Assembly: GCF_019654975.1 (NCBI RefSeq)
Contig: NZ_BPEW01000022.1
Coordinates: forward strand, 25,048-89,047
Length of the DNA stretch: 64,000 nt
Reading direction: 5' to 3'
Origin: Shewanella sp. c952
GTDB taxonomy: Bacteria; Pseudomonadota; Gammaproteobacteria; Enterobacterales; Shewanellaceae
Each line of letters starts with the position of its first letter. Position 1 is the first letter of the stretch. A program made the translations under genes and the position numbers. The notes beneath the pieces are model-generated. The model had not been told where the DNA came from and made no database searches. It saw nothing but the letters and a program-made list of their open reading frames with translations. Positions 1 through 8,304 of this stretch are shown here, piece by piece.

Positions 1-40
1 ATAAGGCAATACAGGCATAGGCCATTAGCGTTTTGTACAT
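1..40 (-). CDS. N-terminal fragment of an exported protein (partial)
   Basis: An ATG at position 40 on the minus strand opens a reading frame (MYKTLMAYACIAL) that runs off the left edge. AAGG lies about 13 bases upstream. The basic start followed by a hydrophobic stretch looks like a signal peptide or first membrane segment. It points the same way as the outer-membrane protein next door. Only 13 codons are visible, so nothing can be said about function. Confidence 0.45.
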   Translation of the reverse strand, partial: MYKTLMAYACIAL

Positions 41-137
41 GATTGTTAACCTTGTAAAGGAGATTGCCCTAGCATAGACAAACTCCCGCCATAATAACAC
101 TGACAAGATCAAATTTAGTGTACATGTAGTCGCGGAT

Positions 138-674
138 TTACATGGTGTAACCGATACTAAATACCGCTGATTCAGTTGCGCTGTTATAACCTGCGGCCAT
201 AGTGAAGTGCGGACCTAGCACATATCTAAGGCCGGCTTCTGCCCCCCAAGTGGTGTCTTTGTCGGTTTCCCATACAGGCTCGCCACCAACAATAAGCGGA
301 GTGATGTTATTGGTCGAAGATAGTTCGTGCGTATAAGCTGCGGCTCCGCCATAAAAGCTTAAGCCTGCAGCAATAGGGTAGCTCAAACCAAAGCGCCATA
401 ATGAGCTCTGCGAATAGGCTTCGCCAGGTTCTTCTACAGTTATGTCATCTTTTTTGCTTTGAGCATAGCCGATGTAGTAACCCCAGTTAGCATAGTCAGT
501 ATCGTAGTGACTAGGAGCAATGGTGATGCCGTAGAGATCGTCGATTGCCGGAATATAGTCTACGGTTATACCAATTGTAGGTTTTGGTAAAACAGGTGCA
601 TCTTTGCTGTAATCATTGGCGAGAGCGCTAAAGCTACAGAGGGTGATAACACAGGTAAGTAAGTATTTGGTCAT
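138..674 (-). CDS. Predicted outer-membrane beta-barrel protein
   Basis: The 178-residue product begins with a clear Sec signal peptide (MTKYLLTCVITLCSFSALA, cleaved before NDYS). The rest alternates polar and aromatic residues in short strands (YYIGYAQS, LWRFGLSYPI, LSFYGGAAAY, GLRYVLGPHFTMAAGYNS) and ends in a beta-strand-like tail, GYTM. That pattern is typical of small eight-stranded outer-membrane barrels. The family was not recognised. The gene is divergent from the MscS-type channel gene, with about 200 bases between the starts. Confidence 0.6.
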   Translation of the reverse strand: MTKYLLTCVITLCSFSALANDYSKDAPVLPKPTIGITVDYIPAIDDLYGITIAPSHYDTDYANWGYYIGYAQSKKDDITVEEPGEAYSQSSLWRFGLSYPIAAGLSFYGGAAAYTHELSSTNNITPLIVGGEPVWETDKDTTWGAEAGLRYVLGPHFTMAAGYNSATESAVFSIGYTM

Positions 675-871
675 TTTGATCTCGATGAACTTCAGGCAAT
701 AGAAAATGGATTGTTGTGAATCTTTAGATTACAGTCAACTGTGATAGCTCAAATTGCTGTTAAACTTGATGATTGTGATTGATTTGTTCGCCACTTGATT
801 GTGGCTTGTTAACCCTATTTTGCAAGCTTGAATAGATTGTTTATGTCTGTTCACTATCGGAGATATCTATT

Positions 872-2128
872 TTGGATCAGGAATTACGTGCAAGTATCAC
901 TCAATGGTTGGCTACCGTCGGGATCGACAGCCAACCGGCAGACGGTGTTTCAACCAGTATTCTTGTCATAGCCTGTTTCATTGTCGCTTTTATAGGCTAC
1001 GTCTTTGTGAAACGTGGTGTTGTCAGCACCATGAATATTGTCATCACTCGCTCGCGCGTCCATTGGGACGATATCTTCATGCGCTATCGTGTATTGGAGA
1101 AGTTGGCCAAGTTGGTTCCGGCTCTTATTCTCAACATCATTCTGCCCTTGGCGCTAACCGAGCATGAAGTATTAGCGAGTTTGGCTGATAGGCTACTTGA
1201 TGTCACCATTGTGATTTTATTTGTGCGAGCGGTTTATAGTGCATTAGATGCCGCCAACGAAGTTGCTGATGTTAATTTAGTTAGCCGTCGGCTGCCGATT
1301 AAGAGCTTTGTACAACTGTTTAAGTTGTTTATGTTTTTTGTCGCTATCATCATCTCGATTTCGGTACTGGCTGACCAATCGCCGGTATACTTCTTAAGCG
1401 GTTTAGGTGTTGCGACCGGTTTGGTGATGTTGGTCTTCAGGGATACTATTTTGGGCTTTGTGGCTGGTATTCAGCTAGCGGCTAACAGAATGGTCAGCCC
1501 AACAGATTGGATCCAAATGGATAAATACGGCGCCGATGGTGCGGTTGAAGAGGTGTCGCTGACAACGGTTAAAGTGCGTAACTGGGATCAGACCATTACC
1601 ATGATCCCCGCCTATGCTTTAGTGTCGGATGCCTTTAAAAACTGGCGTGGAATGTCTGAATCCGGTGGCCGTAGAATTAAGCGCTCGGTACAGATTGATA
1701 TCAGTTCTATCGGTTTTTTAACTGAACAAGATAAGCAACGATTGTCGAAGATCAATCTTCTTAAGTCCTATTTCGCTGCAAAGTCGCAGGAGATCAGTAC
1801 ATTTAACGCACAGGTAGAAGATGCCGATATGCCTGTGAATAGTCGTCACTTGACTAACGTGGGGACCTTTAGAGCCTACATGTTGGCTTATTTAAATCAG
1901 CATGAGAAAGTTCATAAAGATATGACCTTGTTAGTACGTCAGCTTGCACCTACATCGAGCGGTGTACCGATTGAGCTGTATATCTTCACCAATGACATAA
2001 GGTGGGCGGCTTATGAAGATATTCAAGCGGATATCTTTGATCATGTGTTTGCAATATTGCCAGAATTTGGCTTAAGGGTGTATCAAGGGCCAACCGGTGC
2101 GGATGTGCGTAGTTTGCAAAGCCATTAG
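872..2128 (+). CDS. Mechanosensitive channel, MscS family (YbdG-like)
   Basis: A 418-residue membrane protein of the MscS superfamily that opens under membrane tension during osmotic downshock. About five hydrophobic segments precede the conserved pore-lining/beta-domain region: YFLSGLGVATGLVMLVFRD, then LGFVAGIQLAANRMV, then the VEEVSLTTVKVRNWD motif of the Sm-like beta domain at about residues 225-240. Length and sequence resemble E. coli YbdG (MscM, 415 residues) more than the short MscS. The start is TTG, chosen because GGAG sits 9 bases upstream; the nearby ATG at 843 is out of frame. A Rho-independent terminator follows directly. Confidence 0.85.
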   Translation: MDQELRASITQWLATVGIDSQPADGVSTSILVIACFIVAFIGYVFVKRGVVSTMNIVITRSRVHWDDIFMRYRVLEKLAKLVPALILNIILPLALTEHEVLASLADRLLDVTIVILFVRAVYSALDAANEVADVNLVSRRLPIKSFVQLFKLFMFFVAIIISISVLADQSPVYFLSGLGVATGLVMLVFRDTILGFVAGIQLAANRMVSPTDWIQMDKYGADGAVEEVSLTTVKVRNWDQTITMIPAYALVSDAFKNWRGMSESGGRRIKRSVQIDISSIGFLTEQDKQRLSKINLLKSYFAAKSQEISTFNAQVEDADMPVNSRHLTNVGTFRAYMLAYLNQHEKVHKDMTLLVRQLAPTSSGVPIELYIFTNDIRWAAYEDIQADIFDHVFAILPEFGLRVYQGPTGADVRSLQSH

Positions 2129-2148
2129 TCACAGTCGCTGAAACTAGG

Positions 2149-2175
2149 AAGGCACCTTATTAGGTGCCTTTTTTA
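2149..2175 (+). terminator. Rho-independent terminator after the MscS-type gene
   Basis: AAGGCACC and GGTGCCTT pair around a six-base loop (TTATTA) and are followed by a run of T. It lies 20 bases past the channel gene stop and separates it from the convergent folM. Confidence 0.85.
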
Positions 2176-2181
2176 ATATGA

Positions 2182-2886
2182 TTAAACCAAGTGGCGGCCG
2201 CCATCAATTTTCAAGGTTTGCCCGGTAACATAGTGACTCTGCAACAGGTAGTTGACCGCATTTAAGATCTCTATCTCACCCCCCTCTTTGGCCATCAGTG
2301 CCTTTTTGAGTGCCTTTTGTTTGTATTGCTCGTCATCATCGGGGTTAAACATGAGCAATGCAGGGGCAATACTGTTGACCTTAACCTCAGGCGCATACTT
2401 CGCGGCAAAAGATAGCGTCAGATTTTGTAACGCTGCTTTACTGGCAGCATAAGCTGCATGTTTTTTACTGCCTTTTTCTGCTACATAATCGGTGATGTGG
2501 ATAATGTCAGCCATGCCGTTATTGGCTTTGAGCTGCTCCGCAAGTGCCAAGTTGATGGTATAAGGCACACTCACATGAATGCGCATCATTTTGTCCATAG
2601 TCGATAGGGCTGATGCGGTATTGCCGTCTGGCAACCAGTCAGATGCATTATGGATTAGTGCTTTAAAGGCTGACTGTTGAGCAAGCTTTTGCAGTAGTTC
2701 ATCGAGCTGAGCATCGTGGTAAAAATCACACTGATGTAGCTCAACACCTAAGGCTTCGAGTTCTTGCAGTTGCGGATATTGGCTACGGTAAGTGCCAATG
2801 ACTTTATGGCCTTGTTGGGCTAAATGCTTGGCAAGGTAGAAGCCGACACGCTTGCCGACTCCGGTTATTAAAATAGCGGCTGTCAT
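2182..2886 (-). CDS. folM: Dihydromonapterin reductase FolM (short-chain dehydrogenase)
   Basis: A short-chain dehydrogenase/reductase that reduces dihydromonapterin to tetrahydromonapterin with NADPH. The N-terminal TGVGKRVG is the FolM form of the SDR glycine motif. The catalytic YxxxK is YAASKAALQNL, about residues 145-155, and the C-terminus carries GQTLKIDGGRHL. It is last in a folX-folE-folM operon, which is a tetrahydromonapterin pathway in itself. The frame can be extended by one TTG codon to 2889, but AGGAA is better spaced for the ATG at 2886. Confidence 0.88.
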   Translation of the reverse strand: MTAAILITGVGKRVGFYLAKHLAQQGHKVIGTYRSQYPQLQELEALGVELHQCDFYHDAQLDELLQKLAQQSAFKALIHNASDWLPDGNTASALSTMDKMMRIHVSVPYTINLALAEQLKANNGMADIIHITDYVAEKGSKKHAAYAASKAALQNLTLSFAAKYAPEVKVNSIAPALLMFNPDDDEQYKQKALKKALMAKEGGEIEILNAVNYLLQSHYVTGQTLKIDGGRHLV

Positions 2887-2905
2887 CAAATTCCTTAATA
2901 GCTGA

Positions 2906-3544
2906 CTAGCGGAAAAACTCTGCTCGAGTTGCGGCGCTGGTTTTAAACTCGCCTCCGAGGGCTGTGGTTTGCGTTTGCGATTGGGTATCCATTACCCCTC
3001 TGGATTTTACGCAGTAGTGGGTGGCATCAATACTGACCGCGACATTATCGGTTGCCAGTAATGTTTGCAGGGCAACTAAGATCTGCTTGGTTAAACGTTC
3101 CTGCACTTGCGGGCGCTGGGCAAAAAAGCGCACGATACGATTGATTTTAGACAGACCAATAATGGTGCTGCTGGGGATATAAGCCACTTTGGCTAAGCCA
3201 TCGATGGTAACGAAGTGATGCTCACAGGTGCTGACGACGCTGATATCAGAGATCCGCACCATCTCATCGACCGCCATTTTATTTTCAATCTGGGCGATTT
3301 TAGGAAAGTTGTCGTAGTCTAGGCCGGCAAATATCTCGTTGACATACATCTTAGCGATACGGTGCGGCGTCTCTTGTAAGCTGTCATCGCTGAGGTCGAG
3401 GCCTAAGGTTGACACGACTTCCGTCATTAAGCCTCTGATACGCTCATACTTCTGTTCGGCGGTCATATCCGAAGGAATTAAAGGGGTCTCGAGTCCTTGT
3501 TTGATGAGTGCTTCTCTCACTCGTTGAGCCTGTGATACATCCAT
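2906..3544 (-). CDS. folE: GTP cyclohydrolase I
   Basis: Converts GTP to 7,8-dihydroneopterin triphosphate, the first step of folate and pterin synthesis. The 212-residue protein has the family signatures [20 protein letters not shown] (zinc ligands Cys and His) and [21 protein letters not shown], plus the C-terminal zinc cysteine in [14 protein letters not shown] lies 7 bases ahead of the ATG. It sits between folX and folM, so part of its product is probably channelled to monapterin. Whether a second folE serves folate synthesis cannot be seen here. Confidence 0.95.
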   Translation of the reverse strand: MDVSQAQRVREALIKQGLETPLIPSDMTAEQKYERIRGLMTEVVSTLGLDLSDDSLQETPHRIAKMYVNEIFAGLDYDNFPKIAQIENKMAVDEMVRISDISVVSTCEHHFVTIDGLAKVAYIPSSTIIGLSKINRIVRFFAQRPQVQERLTKQILVALQTLLATDNVAVSIDATHYCVKSRGVMDTQSQTQTTALGGEFKTSAATRAEFFR

Positions 3545-3585
3545 AGGTGACTCCTGCTGTGAATGATTAGTTTGGCAATTTTGTA

Positions 3586-3951
3586 TTAAGATTTTCGGTA
3601 CTCTAAAGACAGTGAAACGGAGTCTGCGAATCTTAATGCATGGGGCTTATCAATAGTCACTCGGGCATATTGAACCCATGGATGCTGGCTACTGATATCG
3701 AGTACATCAGAGACTAATTTTTCTAACAGTAGAAAGCGCCCCTCCTCGACGTGCTGAATGACGGCTTTAGTTACCTTCTTATAATTGAGCGCTTCATCGA
3801 CGTTGTCTTCGCGAATAGCATTACTAGCAGGGTAGTGGATCTCAATATTTATCACTACATCCTGCATTTTCTCGCGCTCTTCAATATTGAAACCAATGAA
3901 AGTGCGCAGGCGCAAATTGGTGACTTTGATAATGGCGTTGCTTGTTGTCAT
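3586..3951 (-). CDS. folX: Dihydroneopterin triphosphate 2'-epimerase FolX
   Basis: FolX epimerises 7,8-dihydroneopterin triphosphate to the monapterin form. It belongs to the dihydroneopterin aldolase (FolB) fold, visible in [20 protein letters not shown] near the N-terminus and the central block of conserved Asp and Lys residues. Length (121 residues) fits. FolX rather than FolB is favoured because the operon also contains folM; FolB activity is the main alternative. AAAGGA precedes the ATG by 7 bases. Confidence 0.82.
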   Translation of the reverse strand: MTTSNAIIKVTNLRLRTFIGFNIEEREKMQDVVINIEIHYPASNAIREDNVDEALNYKKVTKAVIQHVEEGRFLLLEKLVSDVLDISSQHPWVQYARVTIDKPHALRFADSVSLSLEYRKS

Positions 3952-4111
3952 TTATAGTCCTTTATCGTTCTTTTAACTAACTATAGGCAAAGATACGGAT
4001 AATTCAGCAATTTAGATCATCCCTTTAATACCAATTTACACCAAGCAGAGATCTAAATGTCAACTGACATCGTACAGGTTGATAATGTTTATTGGCTGAG
4101 TTGAGTGAACT

Positions 4112-4558
4112 ATGGAGCGAAATGAACGTATTTGGCAAGGTCTAGGTTATGCCGGGCTGTTGCCTTTTATTATAGCAACAACAATGGCTTGGGTAGGATT
4201 GCAGTTAACTTGGTTAAATGCTGAGTTTGCCTTTATTAGTTACAGCGCGGTCATTCTTAGCTTTATATCAGGCACTTTGTGGGGGCGTGCTATTGCGCTA
4301 TCAACCAGCAGCACGACTGGGCGTTTGCTTATACAGAGTAATCTGTTTTCAATCTTAGCTTGGTTAGCTTTATTGCTAAATCAACAGCTGATCAGTCTAA
4401 CGATATTGGCAGTAGGCTACTTAAGCCTGCTTGCGATTGAAAGGAAAGCTAAAGAGTTATGCCTTAACCAAGATTATATATCAATGAGGCTCAGATTAAC
4501 GCTGGTAGCGGTAACTTTGCATCTACTGATGTTATTCCATCAATTATTCGGAGGTTAG
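4112..4558 (+). CDS. DUF3429 integral membrane protein
   Basis: A 148-residue protein with four predicted membrane helices, matching the DUF3429 family in length and in the early GYAGLLPFI and SFISGTLWGRAI segments. Its function is unknown. It ends two bases before the start of the DUF393 gene, so the two are almost certainly cotranscribed. The bufferin-type operon begins about 120 bases after that pair; a functional link is possible but not shown. Confidence 0.7.
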   Translation: MERNERIWQGLGYAGLLPFIIATTMAWVGLQLTWLNAEFAFISYSAVILSFISGTLWGRAIALSTSSTTGRLLIQSNLFSILAWLALLLNQQLISLTILAVGYLSLLAIERKAKELCLNQDYISMRLRLTLVAVTLHLLMLFHQLFGG

Positions 4559-4560
4559 CA

Positions 4561-4947
4561 ATGAAACTACGTATCTTTTATGACTCACTTTGTCCGCTAT
4601 GTGACGCAGAAATGCAGCACATTAAATCATTAGACAGTCACGATAACATTGAACTGCAAGATCTAAATCAAGCTGATTTTAGCGTTAAGTTTCCTGAGAT
4701 AGATTTCGCGTTAGCGAATAAAATTTTACATGCTCAACGCGCAGATGGTTCGTTGATCTCTGGACTCGATGTGACCTACGAGGCTTGGGCTGCAGTGGGT
4801 AAAGAGAAGTGGGTTTCACTACTACGTTGCTCGTTAGTTAAGCCATTTGCTGACAAAGGCTACCTGTTCTTTGCTAAGCACCGATACCGCATATCTTACT
4901 TACTAACCGGCAAGAAGCGCTGCGAAACAGGCACTTGCTACCGCTAA
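4561..4947 (+). CDS. DUF393 thiol-disulfide oxidoreductase-like protein
   Basis: A 128-residue protein of the DUF393 (YuxK-like) family, which has a thioredoxin-like fold. The N-terminal FYDSLCPLCDAEM contains the CxxC pair (Cys12 and Cys15) directly after the first strand. Its substrate is unknown. A near-perfect ribosome binding site (GGAGG, 6 bases from ATG) sits in the two-gene unit with the DUF3429 gene. The C-terminal RCETGTCYR adds two more cysteines. Confidence 0.8.
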   Translation: MKLRIFYDSLCPLCDAEMQHIKSLDSHDNIELQDLNQADFSVKFPEIDFALANKILHAQRADGSLISGLDVTYEAWAAVGKEKWVSLLRCSLVKPFADKGYLFFAKHRYRISYLLTGKKRCETGTCYR

Positions 4948-5068
4948 GAGCGGTAATTAAATGATTATTTCTAATTCGACTAAAATTAGTTTTGTACATA
5001 ATGCAATCAAACCTCCAGCTAACTCGTTATAGGGTTGAATGTGTTATTTATCAAAAGGAATAATCGAT

Positions 5069-5353
5069 ATGAAATCTTCAACAACAGCACTGGGTGTAAC
5101 GGTGGCAGGTATTTTAGCTGCGAGTTTATCTTTAGGTGCACAAGCGGTGCCCGATCAACCGAAAGAGTGGGAGAAATGTGCCGGTATTGCTAAAGCGGGT
5201 GCTAACGATTGCGGCGCATTAGATGGCAGTCATGGCTGCGCCGGACAAGCCAAAGCTGACAACCTTCCTACAGAATGGGTTTATGTTCCTGCAGGCACTT
5301 GCGACAAAATTGCTGGCGGCGAAGTTAAAGCGGTTAAACCGGCGAAAAGCTAA
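5069..5353 (+). CDS. bufA: Bufferin-type RiPP precursor (DUF2282)
   Basis: A 94-residue secreted precursor of the DUF2282 family, in which core cysteines are modified by an MNIO enzyme; described members bind copper in the periplasm. A signal peptide ends at AQA (residues 1-27). The mature part has four cysteines, in [18 protein letters not shown] and GTCDK, in the spacing typical of the family. The start at 5069 has AAAAGGAA 8 bases upstream; a longer reading frame from 5039 lacks one. The stop overlaps the MNIO start (TAATG). Copper binding is inferred from the family. Confidence 0.85.
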   Translation: MKSSTTALGVTVAGILAASLSLGAQAVPDQPKEWEKCAGIAKAGANDCGALDGSHGCAGQAKADNLPTEWVYVPAGTCDKIAGGEVKAVKPAKS

Positions 5354-6207
5354 TGCCTAATACTGGCATAGCAGGCGCAGGCATTGGCCTGCGCACTCCT
5401 CATGTGCAGCAAATATTGGCTGACGAAAGTATTGAAATCCCTTGGCTAGAAGTGTTGGCTGATAATTGGCTAGTGGAAGGCGGGCTAAACCAACATCTGC
5501 TGATGCGTATTAGTGAGCGATTTCCGCTGGTATTTCATAGTGTAGGCTTGTCTCTTGGTGGCGCCAATAGGCTAGATGTTGATTACCTCAATAAGATCAA
5601 ATCTCTCAAGCAAGCCTGTGGCGGCCATTGGTATTCCGAACATGCAAGCTTTTCCGGTAATAACGACTTTAAAGTCGCAGATCTGTTGCCGTTGCCCTAC
5701 ACAGACGAAGCGGTCATGCATATCAGCAATAGGATCAAGCAAACTCAAGATCTACTGGGTGAAAGAATGTTGCTGGAGAATGTGTCTACCTATATGAGTT
5801 GCCAGTACAACGAATTGAGTGAGGGGGAGTTTATTGCTGCTATTGCTGAAGAAGCTGATTGTTACCTGTTGCTGGATATCAATAATGCTTTTGTCACTAG
5901 TGTGAATCTAGACCAGCAGTTACAAGCCTTTTTGGATGCCGTACCTGCCAAGCGGGTAAAGCAGATCCATTTGGCGGGCTTTCATCAAAAAGATGATTAT
6001 CTGCTGGACGCCCATAACCATCCTGTTGATCCGCAAGTTTGGCAGGCTTATCAAAATTACATTCAGCTCAATGGCAATATTCCCACCATGATTGAGTGGG
6101 ACAGTGAAATACCTACACTGGATCGGCTGTTACAGGAGCGACAGATTGCCGCCGATATGATGCAGTTTAATGCTAAGCCCGTTGCTGGAGTTGATCGATG
6201 CGCTTAG
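5353..6207 (+). CDS. bufB: Multinuclear iron-dependent oxidative enzyme (MNIO, DUF692)
   Basis: The RiPP-modifying enzyme partner of the DUF2282 precursor. MNIOs use a cluster of iron ions in a TIM barrel to oxidise cysteines in the precursor core. Metal-ligand segments are present in order: FHSVGLSLGG, SEHASF, LLENVSTY, LLLDINNAF, IHLAGFH, DAHNHPVD and MIEWDSEIP. It opens with GAGIGLRTPH, usual for the family. The 284-residue length is normal. It starts on the last base of the precursor stop codon and overlaps the next gene by 10 bases, implying translational coupling. Confidence 0.9.
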   Translation: MPNTGIAGAGIGLRTPHVQQILADESIEIPWLEVLADNWLVEGGLNQHLLMRISERFPLVFHSVGLSLGGANRLDVDYLNKIKSLKQACGGHWYSEHASFSGNNDFKVADLLPLPYTDEAVMHISNRIKQTQDLLGERMLLENVSTYMSCQYNELSEGEFIAAIAEEADCYLLLDINNAFVTSVNLDQQLQAFLDAVPAKRVKQIHLAGFHQKDDYLLDAHNHPVDPQVWQAYQNYIQLNGNIPTMIEWDSEIPTLDRLLQERQIAADMMQFNAKPVAGVDRCA

Positions 6208-6989
6208 CGGACTGGCAGGGAGCATTTATTCAAGCGTTGCAAGCGAATGGCGATGAGCGTGCATTATTGGCTATGGTCAATCAGCGCGAGCATTCTCGGT
6301 TAAAAATTTACCAAAACAACGCCTTTCAAGCGCTGCTAAGTAGTCTACAAAGTAGCTTTCCTGTATGCCAGACGGTAGTGGGAGAGCGCTGCTTTGAGCA
6401 ACTAGCGCAGCAATATTGCAACCGTTACCCTTTGAAAGATGCCAACTTAAACCATTATGGTGCCCAGTATCCAAGGTTGCTTGCCGATGAGGTTAAGCAA
6501 CATCAAGGATTTATCGGGCTTGAGTACCTACCTGAGCTGGCAATGCTTGAATGGGCGCTAAAGCAGGGCTATTACGCCCAAGATCGCAGTGCCTATGTGC
6601 AACTGCCACAAGTACATGAGCTGGACCAACTAGCGCTACTTAGTGAAGCGCAGCAGCAACAAGCAGTGCTACTTCTGCAACCTGATATTGAGCTGCTTAG
6701 TTGTCACTATCCGGTGCAACAAGTCTGGGTAAAACACCAAGCCACAGCAGAGCAAAGCCACACAACTAGTTGCGATAGCGCAGCAAACTATCTGCTGATC
6801 TTTCGGGACCGCTTTAAGGTGAACTTTAAGCAAATATCAGCGCCTCAAGCTCAGTTAATAATGGCTATAAAGCAGAGTATGTCGCTCGGACAGTTAACTA
6901 GCACTGATGTGGATTTGAGTGAATTAACTCAACTGATTCAGCAGGGCTGGATTGCGGGCTATAAATTGGTGGTAACAGCCGATGGATAG
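6198..6989 (+). CDS. bufC: MNIO partner protein (DUF2063, HvfC/BufC family)
   Basis: A 263-residue DUF2063 protein. Members are partners of the MNIO enzyme and are thought to recruit the precursor, although databases often call the N-terminal domain a putative DNA-binding domain. That domain is visible at LADWQGAFIQAL and in the run KIYQNNAFQALLSSLQSSFP; LPELAMLEWAL follows at about residues 110-120. GGAG precedes the ATG by 7 bases. The gene overlaps both bufB (10 bases) and the sigma factor gene (8 bases), so it lies inside one operon. Confidence 0.82.
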   Translation: MRLADWQGAFIQALQANGDERALLAMVNQREHSRLKIYQNNAFQALLSSLQSSFPVCQTVVGERCFEQLAQQYCNRYPLKDANLNHYGAQYPRLLADEVKQHQGFIGLEYLPELAMLEWALKQGYYAQDRSAYVQLPQVHELDQLALLSEAQQQQAVLLLQPDIELLSCHYPVQQVWVKHQATAEQSHTTSCDSAANYLLIFRDRFKVNFKQISAPQAQLIMAIKQSMSLGQLTSTDVDLSELTQLIQQGWIAGYKLVVTADG

Positions 6990-7473
6990 AGCGCTATTGC
7001 AGAGTCTATATCGCTACTGTTTATGTCTGACTCGGCATAGCGCAGCAGCGGAAGACTTATTGCAAACAGCGATCGAACGTTGGTTAAGCAGCGCGGCTAA
7101 GCCTCAATATCCAAAAGCCTACCTACGCACAATTATTCGCAATCAATTTATTGATGACTGCAGACGCCTAAAGCGGATCGACTTTGAGCCTATAGATGAG
7201 CACGCCCCAGCATTGTTAGACGAGACCTGTATGGAGCAGGTCGCGTTGCAGCATGACTTAATTGAGTATCTGTTCTCTCAGCTCAATGCCGCCGAAAGGG
7301 AGGTATTGTATCTGTGGGCGGTTGAAGGGTTTAGCGCTGCAGAGATCGCCAATGACTTGGGTCAACCTAGAGGTACGATTTTGTCGAGGCTACACCGGAT
7401 AAAAATTAAGGCGGTTGAGCTTATGCCAAATGAAACTGCCACCACACAAAGTAACGGTCAGGGGAGCGAGTAA
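6982..7473 (+). CDS. ECF-type RNA polymerase sigma factor
   Basis: A 163-residue sigma-70 family factor with only regions 2 and 4. Region 2 runs through YCLCLTRHSAAAEDLLQTA and YLRTIIRNQFIDDCRR. The region 4 helix-turn-helix is LNAAEREVLYLWAVEGFSAAEIANDLGQPRGTILSRLHR. It overlaps the end of bufC by 8 bases, so it is translated with the bufferin genes and probably controls them. Sigma factors next to DUF2282/MNIO operons are common. The target promoter was not identified; no convincing -35/-10 pair was found ahead of bufA. Confidence 0.85.
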   Translation: MDRALLQSLYRYCLCLTRHSAAAEDLLQTAIERWLSSAAKPQYPKAYLRTIIRNQFIDDCRRLKRIDFEPIDEHAPALLDETCMEQVALQHDLIEYLFSQLNAAEREVLYLWAVEGFSAAEIANDLGQPRGTILSRLHRIKIKAVELMPNETATTQSNGQGSE

Positions 7474-7477
7474 TACT

Positions 7478-8284
7478 ATGAGTAATAAGCACGATGCCAC
7501 TGACAACAGTTTTAGACAATCAGTGAAGCAATATATTGAATCTCAGCAACTGTCAGATGAGGCTTTAGCACGCATGGAGGCATTGTATTCTGCTGCAGCG
7601 CAGGCAGATGAGGGAGTTAGTGCTGATAGCTTGTTGAACAAAGAGTTACAGCTTGAAAGTGACGCTATTGAAAAGCCGTCTGCTCAAGATTATATAGACG
7701 AAACTGAGTTTATACTTGCCAGCCTGCCTGCGGCTTCCAGTAAGGGGCGAAAACCTTTAGTTAAATTAGTTTATGCGCTTGCAGCCAGTGTTTTTGTGCT
7801 GGTGGCAGCATTTCAGCTGTATTCATATACCCAGATTCAGCAGCTATTTAATGGTGCATCAAATAGTGTTGTTATGACGAGTATGAGCTGGAAAATTGCC
7901 GATGAAGTGGCTCGAAATCATGTAAAGATGAAACCACTTGAAGTGAAAACTGAGCAACTAAGCCAGCTTAGAGGTTACTTTACTCAGCTTGATTTCACCC
8001 CCGTTAATTCAAGCTTTCTCGCCAAAGCCAACGATACTGATAGTAAAATGCTTGGCGGCCGTTATTGCTCTATTCAGGGTTTAACAGCCGCACAGATTAG
8101 ATTTAGTCAAAAAGATAAACAACCTCTTACTCTATACGAAGTGCAATATGACCCAAGTCTCTATGGTGAGCAGCCAATATTGGAGCAGGGAGATAAGCCC
8201 ACAGAGTTGATAGTTCGCGGCGTGGCCGTATCTATATGGGTCGAGAAAGGGCTGCTAATGGCAACAGCCCGCTCAGTTGATTAA
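7478..8284 (+). CDS. Candidate anti-sigma factor, single-pass membrane protein
   Basis: A 268-residue protein with a soluble N-terminal part, one membrane helix (LVYALAASVFVLVAAFQLY, about residues 93-112) and a periplasmic C-terminal part. That topology, plus its place immediately after an ECF sigma gene, suggests an anti-sigma factor. No zinc anti-sigma HxxxCxxC motif is seen. The ATG at 7478 has GGGGAG 11 bases upstream; the reading frame could extend to 7415 inside the sigma gene, but that start has no ribosome binding site. The function is inferred from context. Confidence 0.6.
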   Translation: MSNKHDATDNSFRQSVKQYIESQQLSDEALARMEALYSAAAQADEGVSADSLLNKELQLESDAIEKPSAQDYIDETEFILASLPAASSKGRKPLVKLVYALAASVFVLVAAFQLYSYTQIQQLFNGASNSVVMTSMSWKIADEVARNHVKMKPLEVKTEQLSQLRGYFTQLDFTPVNSSFLAKANDTDSKMLGGRYCSIQGLTAAQIRFSQKDKQPLTLYEVQYDPSLYGEQPILEQGDKPTELIVRGVAVSIWVEKGLLMATARSVD

Positions 8285-8304
8285 CGCCGCGCACTGGTAA
8301 CGGT

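Noticed and set aside
4948..5068. ECF-sigma promoter ahead of bufA (AACC and CGTT)
   Set aside because: The two elements are only about 11 bases apart, too close for a normal ECF promoter.
5576..5797. 73-codon frame inside bufB
   Set aside because: Out-of-frame shadow of the MNIO gene, which is fully supported by its metal motifs.
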